Shown here piece by piece: positions 24,301 to 36,300 of a stretch of 64,000 bases of DNA (the stretch's first letter is position 1; every line of letters starts with the position of its first letter). The position numbers were made by a program, and so were the translations under genes. Under the pieces are notes generated by a model. The model saw nothing but the letters and a program-made list of their open reading frames with translations, did no database searches and was not told where the DNA came from. The DNA is from Hippopus hippopus (taxonomy: Eukaryota; Mollusca; Bivalvia; Cardiida; Cardiidae): contig OX328110.1 of NCBI GenBank assembly GCA_946811185.2, positions 13,806,516 to 13,870,515 on the forward strand, written 5' to 3'.

Positions 24301-27300
24301 TTTTATCTCAAACGCCAACAAATGTCAGATTCACATAACAATGTTTCACAATTATAGATCAGAAGATGCAAAACCATCTATAGACCCACTAGTGGTAACA
24401 TCCATAAAACCCATTCACTTTTATGAAGTAGGTACATAATAAGAGTTATGACGTAGAGATATTGCGATTCAAAGTTACGTCATCAGTTTTGTGATCGTCA
24501 CATGTTTCTCTAAAAATAGTCGAAAAAAGTGTGCGCGAAAAATCTTGAATTTTGATATAAACAGACATCTGTTTCCACTGAAAATTGATTTATTGTAAAA
24601 AAGTATCATTTGTTTGAATGACTAATGTTATTAAAGATTTTTTTGATACGAGTTAATTGCATGTGAAGCCATAAATCTGGAGAGGAAATTTCTGTGAACC
24701 CCACCTTCCGAAAAAGACATTGTAATGGAGGTAAGTTTACGCTTATCGATATAAAGCCTAAATTGCATTTATGATTTCAAAGATGTTTTCAAAACACAAT
24801 GTTGCAGACCTAGCTTTGTTTCCATATCAGTTTACTTTTATTCTTTACCCTAAATGCAGCCTCGTATGACCGCATTTAGTCTACAAGTGATCACTACGAA
24901 ATGAGAAGAAAAAAATGGGTTGGTTTTTTAGACAAAAAAAAAATTCCGCAAAGGTTGATGTTAGGTAGTTTAACCATAATTTATTTAAGATGTACCTGGT
25001 ATTTATTTATTTTTTTTTAATCTTGGAGGTCTGGTATAACGAGGGCGATGTGAAGAACTGAATTATCAAAGAAATAAATCAGGTTAAAGTACTCGATAAC
25101 TTTCGCTAGCGTGAGTAGTGCAGTCGGTTATGCTGTCTACCCAGTAACGCTCAGTTACGTAACGAGATTGAGCTGTAAGATCGAGACGCACCTAGAACCA
25201 GTTTATTTTTCTTCTTCTATTCTCCTTATTTTTTTATCATGTAAAAATGTTGTTTACTATTTTCTGTACTATTTTGATCTATGAATCCAAACCATTATTT
25301 CAACCCTGCTTTTTGTTTCTTCCTTCAGGACATAGAGAGTTACTGTGGACGGACACCAATCAACACACCGTTTGGTTCCCAAGATGGCTCATTATTGTGT
25401 GCTATTGACATTTCCGATGAGGAAGATGACGACAAAGATCCTGACATCAACATCAATGGACGGGTTCTACAGTTTATTCAAGAACTAGGTCAATGTGATG
25501 GTACTGAAGCTGATATAGAGGACTTGAGTGACCAGGAAGACGGGAGAAATGGAGATTCAGAGAATGATGATCCGACTGCCAGTAACAACAGTCAAGAAAT
25601 GTTAGATCTGGATCACGATGAAGACAAGTTGTCGTCGACATCTGAGATGAGGGACCATGTGCTTGCCGCACAAAATGAAAGAGAACTTCAAAGAATGTGT
25701 AGATAATTATACAGCACAATACATTGCAAACTGTTTTAGGAAGAAAGGAATAGTTTGATCCCGTTTTCTAATATACCTGGCTCTTTCATGTTACACTAAG
25801 AGTTTAAGATTATAGGAGCCTTGACACATAACACTTTTTTGTTGAAAACGGTCTGTAGAATTTGAAATATGCACCATACTCTGGCAAAAGGGGGTCAAAT
25901 GCATCTACGCGATGCATTATACCAAGCGTATCAACACAAAGTTTGGGATCTATACAGCCCATGTCGTCGAAGAAGAGGCTCAACAATCCTGAGGTAGAAT
26001 GGTCATTGAACATGCAGGAAATTTACCAAAAACCAAAAGTTCCGACGCAGGTCAGCCTACATACTCCGCTGGTCTTCGTCGATACTCTTTGCAGATGCAT
26101 TAAACAACCTTTTACCAGAGCGCGACGTATGTTTTTAAGTAGATCTACGTTCATTATATACCAGTAAATTTTCCTGGATCGAATACAAGCGTTGAATTGG
26201 ATGATATAACACACACGACAGAAAAAAAATCCGTATTCACACGCAGTGAAATACAGTCCCTAATATGGTATGATGATGTATCTCACGCAAGGACTAAGCA
26301 TGCATTGAGTTGCGATTTGATGGGTTAAAATGTTACGCTGTAATATTAATCATGAAATCAGAAGTTATTCATGATATCAGAGTTACTGCCATCCGCACTA
26401 TTTAATTTTCTCATTTTATCTGCCGTTTTCGAGTGAAATGTCAATAACTGCAAAATGTTGTAGTTGAAAGTTAAAGGTATATAATAAAAGGAATATTATG
26501 TTGTAGTAACTTTCCTGGTGCTTGTATTTACTTTTCGCTGCGTAAGAAAATTTTAACATTGCGCGAGACCTTCGGTCTCATGCGACATCAAATTTTCTCA
26601 CGCTGCTCGAATCAAATACAAGCACAAGGAAAATTACTACAACATAATATTCCGTATGTATTCCTTTATATCATGTAAATAGTAATTGTTGGTTGTTATT
26701 TTTGTTTATTAAATACAATGTAAATAATTCCAAATGACGCGTATTTCACATGAATATGCTCGTTTTTTTTTTTTATACGAAATGAAGCACATTTAGTAAC
26801 AAGGAACATATTGTTTGTGTGTTACTTTCCTGTCCCATTTTTTCCCTAATGTATGGGCAAACTGCATAAGTAATCAGATAGCTAAACAGCGTCTCTTAGC
26901 CGTTAAATCCTTCGAACAAATCAAGGAACAAACTCAAGATACACATGTAGAGATGTGTTTTTATGTTGACGTTTCACACCCACTGACAAAAATGTACGCA
27001 TTTCACTGTCTTAGAATTGACATCGTAGACGTGACTTTCGTAAACAAAACGTACTGTGGAGGGTGCATGTGTTTAAACGTGCATATCTCCGAAACTACAC
27101 ATCATATCAATAAAAAATGATAAACACATCAGACAGAAATGGTTACCCTTTAATAAAATGCAAAAAAAGAAAAATCGAAAATTTTGGCCATAAGGCACCT
27201 TTTTCCAGATCCGCGCTCAAATGTTTTCCCTATATTTGTATTACAGACAAGAAGGGGACTTTGTGGAGGTAGACTTTGTTCTTGAGTTTGACAGACAGTT

Positions 27301-30300
27301 ATCAGTAAATGATACACAAAGGGACGTTTCAGAGATTGTTTTCGGAGTTGTACCAAGAGTTCGAGTGAATGACTATGTTGGGAATGAAATTGGAAATACA
27401 GTGGTGTACTTTAACTCCACTAAGACATACGCCAACCTAGACTATGGTAGGTTTGTAAAGATTTGTTTTGAACATTCATCTAAATCTTTCGTAGAAGAAA
27501 TAATTTAACCCTTTACCAGGCAATCCCTGGTTTTTACGACCCAGCGGAAGAAGCCTTCTGAAAACATTGTGGGAAAAGGAGAAAATGCTGGTGACCAGCA
27601 TTTTCTCCTTTTCCCACAATGTTTTCTACTCTTCTAAAGTCAAGTTTCAATTTTTGAGTAATGTTTATTTTTTCGTCTGCAAATGCTTTCAATTTGGACA
27701 AGTCTAAAATTTTGTCGTTTGGTAAAGGGTTTATCCTTAATCCTTCTCCTGCTAAATAAGTGACATGAAATTTTCCAGGAGACAGTAAAAATCCAAATTG
27801 TGCTAGTTCGGAGGTTTATTTTTGAGACAAATATCTCCTTATCGGACAGAGTAGATCCAAGGTCAGACTGCACGTTCTGTGCTGTCTGATCTTGATCTAC
27901 ACTGTTTGCAGCATATCCTTGAGTCACGCGTAGCAGCCTAAGGATTAAAGCACAAAAGACATGTTGTAAGTCTAGATTAACTCTTTACCACACTATCTGA
28001 ACTTTTAACGACCAAGATTCTGAAAACATTGTGGGAAAAGGTAACCAGCATTTTCTCTTTTTCTCAGAATGTTTTCTACCCTAACATGTTTTCTGTTTAT
28101 TTCATATTTTGAGTTATATTTAATTTTTTTTTTTGTCTGCAAATGCTGTCAATTTGGACAAAGCTAAAAATCTCATTGTTTGGTAAAGAGTTTAAAAAGA
28201 AAAAATCAAAAAGAGTAAGGTTGCTTAGAATATATCACCAAAGTGGACAGTGTAGGTCAAAGATCAGACTGCACATTTTGTGCACATTTTTACCACAGTT
28301 AGGGCCTTCTTTTGACCAAGAGTTTTACTTGAAAAAGGATTCCTGTTAAACAAACCATCCAAAAAGTACATGTATAATTTATTGCAAAAAGAATTGACCT
28401 GTTGCTCTTTATTTTTCCTGTGAAACTGCTGAATATTTGGAAGTTATTTAGTTAAATCTGCGGCTCCATATAACAGGAACAGAAATTCTCATATTGGTTG
28501 CTTTGGCTTCAAACTGCAGTAATCTCATATTTTTAGCTTAGCTGTTTTTTTGAGAAAAGATTGAGGTATTGTCATAACCCTGACATTGTCCAGCATTTTC
28601 TCCTTTTCCCACAATGTTTTCAAAGGCCTTTTTCTTCAAGGTCATTAAAACTTGGGACTGTGTGGTAGAGAGTTATTCTGTCTGGTTTTATAGAATGTTC
28701 CGTATCCCTGTATATTAATATCCTTTGTTAAGTTCAATCTAAAGTTTTTTCTCATTTTGAACTGCAGAATTTACAGACATTTACATATGTAATAATTAAG
28801 ATCATTTATTTTTTCCTTTATTTTTTCATGTAATAGACAGCTGGATTACTAATTTGACAATGGCTGCTTGGGGTGCTCAGGGTGACCTTGACAGACTTTT
28901 TGAGATCTACAAGAGTATTTGTGACGATGGCAACAATGGTGATGCTGTAAGTGCTTTCAGTCATAAAATGAAACACTATGTAGATCTATATATGAACCAT
29001 GCTCTGTGAAAAGGGGCTTAATGCATTTGCAAAAAGTATCAACCCAGGTCAGCCTGCGCAGTGCACGCAGGCTAACTTGGGCTGAAACTTTTTGATATTG
29101 GTCAATTTTCTGCATGTCAAAGGACCAGTGTGCTTCATGATTCATTCGTTTGTTAGAGAAACTGAATGTTATGGATCCACAATAATGCTATGACTTGCTT
29201 GGTATCATGCATTATGGAGATACATTAAGCTCTCTTTTGCCAGAGCATAGCTCATATATATCACACAACTGAAATTGTCTGGCAGCAATCCTTTTAACAT
29301 TTTACCAAAATACAAAGTTGTAGACTCAACCAGATAGAAAGCATTTGCAGATGACAAATTAGATGTAGGTCAAATGATAATTTCTGTCTATGAAAGGATA
29401 GCAAACATTGTGGTAAAAGATGAAAATGCTGGTTATTGGCATTTTCTCCTTTTCTGACAACGCTTTCAAAAGGTTTCTTTCTTGGGGTAGTTGAAAGTTG
29501 GGATTATGCGGTAAAGGGTGAAGAACATGTGACAATAGAAGAAAGTACTATTAACCCTTTACCACACAGCATAATTTTAGACTCATCCAGTGAGAGAATT
29601 CATATTGGACAGTTTAACTGTGTTTCAAAGAATGGTACATGTATTCTTGAATAGGTAAAAAAACATTGTAGGAAAAGGAGAAAATGCTGGTTACCAGTTG
29701 TTCCCACACACTAGTTACCTAGGTAAAATGCACGTGCCTCACAACCAGATGGAAATATGACGTAATTTACCTTACATTTCTCGTGCTTGACGTAATATTG
29801 TAATGCGTTGCTATGTGGAGGGGGTATGCCACGGGGAATAACCGAAAAGAACTGTACTGGATTTTGATTAAGTCTCTCCCCCCCCCCACCCAAGGGTTAA
29901 AAACATGAAGTAAATAGAATATTTGTTTTTTTCGGTGAAAGATCGAAATTTATTTCAGCTCGTGAACATCGGTAATATTTTCACTCATGGCTGCACCACT
30001 CGTGAAAATATAACTGATGATGTTCACTCGATGAAATAAATTTAGATCTTTCACCGTAAAAAACAAATATCCTCTATCTACACACTGTGAAATACTGTTC
30101 CAAATATAGTATGATGACATAATTTGTGCATGGACTAAGCAAGCATTGATTTGCGATTTGATTAGTTGGTCTCGCTTGATATCATATTTTCTTAGGCTGC
30201 TCGAATCAAATACCAATACCAGGAAAGTTACTACAACAGTATATTCCATATCTATTGCAACAATTTGTTCTTTGGTATGATTGGCCTCAAGCTCTAAGTC

Positions 30301-33300
30301 GAAGAATTCTGGGATGGGATGGGGGCTTGCTATAGGCCTGTGGGGCAAGTGGTCTGAATTTCAAGTCCTGTTTTGATGATTCATTGTACTTCTTAACCTT
30401 TAAATCTCCTTTCACATCCATAGTTACTTTTGCAGCCAGTGTAGATCAGGACCACACTGCACAAAACATGCAGTCTGATCTTTGATCTACACTGTCAGCT
30501 GAACTTAGATGCTATAGACCGAAACAATCATCAAATTGCATAGGTGTACTTAGGTGTACTTCCTAGACTGAAAATGTCTAATGGGCATATTTGGCACTTT
30601 AATCCTTGAAGCGCTGGAAGCAACTTAAGTTGTTTTTGTGGACAGGGTAGATCAAGATCAGATTGCACAGAATGTGCAGTCTGATCTTGGATCTACTCTG
30701 TCCACCTCTTTGTAACATACTCTCACCTAAATAACCTTGAAATACCAATATTTGGGCTGTTTTGACTTACAGAAAAAGTGCATTTCATTAATTCAGCATT
30801 CTAAGAGTTAAGGGCTAACTGTGTCATCAACTGTCTCAGTTGCTCTTTAACTCTTTACCATACAACAAAATTATGGACTGGTCCAAATTGAAAGCCTTTG
30901 CAGACAACAAAATAAATGTGACTGAAAAATTTAAATTTGTTTTGGGTAGGGTAGAAAACACTGTGGGAAAAGGAGAAAATGCTGGTTACCAGCATTTTCT
31001 CCTTTCCCACAATGTTTTCAAAAGGCTTCTCTCTCAGGGTCGTTAAAAGCCAGGATTGTTTGGTAAAGGGTTAACTCTTTACCAAACAACAAAATTTAGA
31101 CTCGACCCGATAGAAAGCATTTCCAGATGAAAAGTTAGATGACAACTTCTGTCTTTGACGGGGTAGAAAACATTTTGGGAAAAAGGAGAATATTGCTGGT
31201 TACCAGCATGTTCTTCTTTTTCCATAATGTTTTCAAATGCCTTCTTTAAGTATTAGACTGATTCATGTTTTTTTTTTAATTGTTTTTCAGTTTAAAACTC
31301 CATTCAATGAGCCAAACGTATTTGTTGATGGTAGCCGTTATGATTACTGCTTTATAAACAATATTGAGTAAGTTTCTGTGGTTCTTTCCATTTAAATTCT
31401 TTATCTTGCAATCCCTGGTAACCAACATTTTCTCCTTTTCCCACAATGTTTTCTACCCTTCCCATAAAAAAATTCAACTTTTAAGTCACATTTATTTTGT
31501 CCTCTGTCTGCAAATGCTTTTAATTTTGGCCAGGCTAAGTTTTTGTTGTTTGATGAAGAGTTAACCAGAAAAAAAATTTTTGGCTGGTTATTTTCACAAT
31601 ATCCTTGGAAACTTGAGTAAGCGATATCTTTACCAAACAACAAAATTTTAGACTACCGGTAGTTGAAATTCAAAGCATTTGTGGATGATAAAATAAATGT
31701 GACCTAAAAACTAAAATTTGTGTTGGAAAGGGTAGAAAACATTGTAGGAAAAGCAGAATTTGTTTGTTACCAGCATTTTCTTTTTCTCCCTCAATGTTTT
31801 TAAAAGGCTTCTTTTGTCAAAGTTGCTAAAACTTGTAATTTTGTGGTAAAGGGTTAACCCTTTAGCACGGAACAAAATTTTAGCCTATTCCATGTTGAAA
31901 GCATGCACAAATGACAAATTGAATGTAAATCAGAGAATGATTTCTGTCTTTGAAATGTAGAAAGCATTATTGGAAAAGCTTTAAAAGTCAACAGTTCCCA
32001 TAATGGCTCACCTTTTTTTGAAGAAAATGTCAAGGTACCATTATAGTCCCGTTGTCGTGTGTTGTCATCATTGGCATCATCATGGTGCAAAAGCTTCGAC
32101 ATTTTATATCTCTGTCATTACTTGAGATCTTTACTTCACACTCAGACTAGTTCTTTATTACAAAAAAGGGAACCCATATGATAGGGGTATGTAACCATCG
32201 AAATATTTTTGACACAGTTATGCCCCTTTTCTCGACTTAGAATTTTATACTGAAAAGCAACTGTAGCTGAACGTTGACACCTACATGCCATGCTGTTGTT
32301 TTCATATCATTTCAGTTTCTCAATTTTTATTTTGTATTAACTTAAACCTTTAACCAAACAATCCCAGGTTTTATGGACCTTGGGTAGGAAGCCTTAGAAA
32401 ACATTGCGGGAAATGAAGAAATTGCTGGTAACCACCATTGCCTCCTTTCGCGCAATGTTTTCTAACCCTTTAAATATAAAATTGCAATTTTTGAATTAAA
32501 TGTAGTTTGTTGTTTGCAAATGCTTTCAATCTGGACACGACTTTGTCTAAAATTTTGTAATTTGCGAAAGAGTTAACTCTTTACCAAACGACAAAATTTT
32601 AGACTGGTCCAAATTGAAAGCATTTGCAGACGACAAAATTAAAGCGACTTGAAAATTGAAATTTGTTCTGGGAAGGTAGAAAACATTGTGGGAAAAGGAG
32701 AAAATGCTGGTTACCAGCATTTAGTCCTTTTCCCACAATGTTTTCAAAAGGCTTCTTCCGCTTCTGTCACATTGTGACAACTTGATAAACTCCAGTAAAA
32801 GGGCAGAAATCTCTTCTTTTGCAACCATGTTTCGAAAAATAGTACCACTTGATTGACCTTGACAAAGAAGGCTTTGAAATAATTGTGGGAAAAGTAGAAA
32901 ATGCTCTTATCCAGCATTTTCTCCTTTTCCCATAATGTTTTCTATCATTTCAAGGTCAAATCTCACAATTTAACTCTTTACCACATGACAAAATTCTAGA
33001 CTGGTCCAAATTCAAAGCATTTGCAAACGACAAAGTAAATGCGACTCAAAAATTGATAGTCATTTTAGGAAGGGCAGAAACCATTGTGGGAAAAGGAGAA
33101 AATGCTGGTTACCAGCATTTTCTCCTTTTCCTACAATTTTTTTTTTAAAATGGCTTCTCTCACAGGGTCGTGAAAACTCGGTATTGTGTGGTAAAGGGTT
33201 AAACCAATTTTCAAATGCAGGGGTGTGGAAATCTTGAAATTTTCTACTTGTCCATGGACAAGTAAATCTAAAAAATCTACTTGTGCGTCAGAGAAGCTTA

Positions 33301-36300
33301 CTTGTCCAAAACAAAACAATGGCACACAAAGGCCTAACTGAATGTACCGTAATCAAGCAAACCTTTACTGGGCTTTTTTTCCAAAAATTGGGAAGGGGCC
33401 TTAGCCTTTCATTTTGGGATATTCAAGCTTGATTTTGGCCAAATTCGGAAAAAGCAGACCGACTTTCAAGGTCAATAAAACGAATTAGTGGCACTGTACA
33501 TACATACAGTAAATAGAAAGGTACAACAATTTAATAATTGAAAAAGATTCAACAGTTACACTATAACTGCTCAGACCATGGCCAAATATCTCAGTGTTTA
33601 CACTTACAGCCCTTTTTTACACTACTGCGGTACACCTATGGGTGCCGGAGTTAATACTTCAGCAGAACTGCTTACCAGCCATCATATGATACAAGGGAAT
33701 CATTATCTGTGGAAGTTAAAAGGCTAGGCTTGGTTATTGTGTCTGGAGATGTAGAGTTTGCATCATGTGCAATGATAATAATTGTCTAGTTTTCAGACAA
33801 CGGGAGATCGGCGATGTCAGACTGCCCCGAAACTTCAGATTGAGACTCAGTATGCGGAGATTTGATTACCTGCAGATAGATCTATATCTGCAAAGAATTT
33901 GAACATTTTACGCCGAAAGTAAAATGGCTGCGCTAGCCTTTATTGTCTACAGACCTTTTAACAAACTTTTTGTAATGTTTCCTGGTTCTTGACATGTTTT
34001 ACTTGGATACAGCGTGTTTGGTTTTCTTTCAAATACGTTTACTGCAACCGACTAAGAATGTGTTCCACAGTGTTAAATTAAGACAACTTTTTTTGTCAGC
34101 TGCAAGTTTTTGCGAATAATAAAAAAGAATTTGATATTGAATGATATGGAAATGACAACTGCGTCAAGTCTACGTGCGGTGTTACAATGTGCAAAAAATA
34201 ACTCGGTTCGGTTATGGTTGCCTCCATTAAACAAACCAAATGGCGCGAAGAAACCACAACATTTCGGCCGTACTGCAGCGCAGTCAAAATCAATAAAAAG
34301 CCTGCGTAACACATAAAATCAGATTCAGCCAAATGTTTGTTTTTGATTCCAGATTTCAGGGAATAGTTCATCATAATTCAATTTAAAAATGTTGAAGTTT
34401 ACGAAGTGAGACGAAGAGAATATTTCTATTTCACAAGGATAATGTTAAAGATCTTTACTTTCAATTTTCTCCTCGTTTTCTACTTGTCCGCGGACGAGTA
34501 GACTGCAAAAAGCCACTTGTCCGACGTCAAATTTACCCGAGTCGGACGTAGGATTTCCGCACCCCTGAAATGTCATCTGCAAATACCTTTGGATTTTAAA
34601 AAGTTCAACATTTTTTTGGAAGGTAAATATGTGGAGCTATTGTCATACCCCTGTTGTCTGCATGGTCCTTGTAGTGCAAAAAAGTTTGATTTTTTCTTAT
34701 TCATTTCTTAAGACATTAAGTTCAAACTGGGGTTCCTTGATAATTATCAAAACCCATATCAGAAGGGCAGGTAACCAGCATTATACTTTTGACACAGTTA
34801 TGCCCCTTGCTCTATCTAGAAATCTCACTTTAAAAACAATGGCAGCCAAGCATAGGCTCCTGCATACAATTCTCATGTTGGATTTAGGAGCAATTCCTTT
34901 GTAACAAGTAATTGCTCTTTCCCTGCAATGTTTTGCAGAAGATCTGTCTGCTGAGGGAACTTTTAACTCTTTACCACACAGTACTGACTTTTAACGACCC
35001 TGAGGTAGAAGCCTTTTAAGAACATTGAGAGAAAAAGAGAAAATGCTGGTAACCAGCATTTTCTCCTTTTCCCACAATATTGCTCTATCAAGGAACAATT
35101 GTGTCATTTTTGCCACCTTTGTCATATGCAGTTGCTTTCAATTTGGACAAGTCCAAAATTTTGTCGTTTGGTAACGTCTTAACCCTTATCCTGTTAAATA
35201 AATTAAATGAAACTTTCAAGCTGATAGTAAAAACCCGAATGATGCTGTTTCAAATGCATCTTTTGAAAAAAAAAATCTCCTTATCGGGCAGTGTAGATAC
35301 AAAATCAGACTGCACATTCTGTGCAGTCTGATTTTGATCTTCACTGTCTGTATAAGGTCAGTGAGTGGCGCTTAACAGCTTAAGAGTTAACACATATTTG
35401 TCAGATAATCATTTAATCTATTTCAGAGATGTAGATGGCGAAATTAGAATCGTAATATCAATGCTGTTCAATGGAACAGTGCCCGTTTTAAGCAGCGAGG
35501 TTCGTTCAGCAATTGAGCAAAGCTTCAATCCTATCACAGTGGCCAATGTGGAACATTGGCTTATTGCAAATGCCCTCCTGCGGGAGGTGGAGATGCTTCA
35601 GGTTCCTGTAAAAGGAAAGGACTATAGGAAAGATGATAGAACAACCACATTGTTGCCAGCAGACTGTATGTATTTACTGTAAATATTTTTCATCGTATAA
35701 CCGTTTACAATACAATGCCAACTTCTAATGACCCTGGTAAAGAAGCCTTTTGAAAACAATGTGGGAAAAGGAGAAAATGTTGGTAACCTGCATTTTCTCC
35801 TTTTTCCACAATGTTTTCTACAGTATCAAAAAAAAAAATTGCACCATTTGAGCCACACTGAAATTGTCAATTGCAAATGCTTTCATGGCTTGAATTTTCT
35901 TGTCAGGTAAAGGTTTTACCCTTTACCAAATAATCTCATGTTTTAACACTTAACTGCTAAAAAAGTTAAATGAAACTTTAAAACTGATAGTAAAAAACCT
36001 GCATGATGCTATTTCAGTGTTATTTTTTGGGGTGAAAAAATATCTCCTTATCGAACAGTGCAGATCTAAGATCAGACTGCATGCCTATGCAGTCTGATCT
36101 TGATCTACACTGTCCTCAAAAGGTTAGCGAGTCTCGCTTAGCACCTTCTAAAAACATTTGTGGAAAACGAAAAAACACTGGTATCCAGCATTTTCTCCTT
36201 TTTCAAAAGTGTTTTGGACATTTCAAAGACGGAAAATTTTTCTGAGATACATTGAATCGGAAGTCTGCAAATGCTTTCAATTCGGACTCGTATAAAATTT

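Noticed and set aside
24358..24427. Possible extra exon ([17 protein letters not shown]) between module 3 b and c
   Set aside because: It has AG/GT borders and recalls the c-exon phrase AIDPLVI, but its 70 nt would shift the frame into exon 27247-27446, while the direct join 22006/27247 is in phase.
25140..25210. tRNA-like sequence (GTGCAGTCGGTTATGCTG)
   Set aside because: Some likeness to an A box, but no acceptable B box or cloverleaf.
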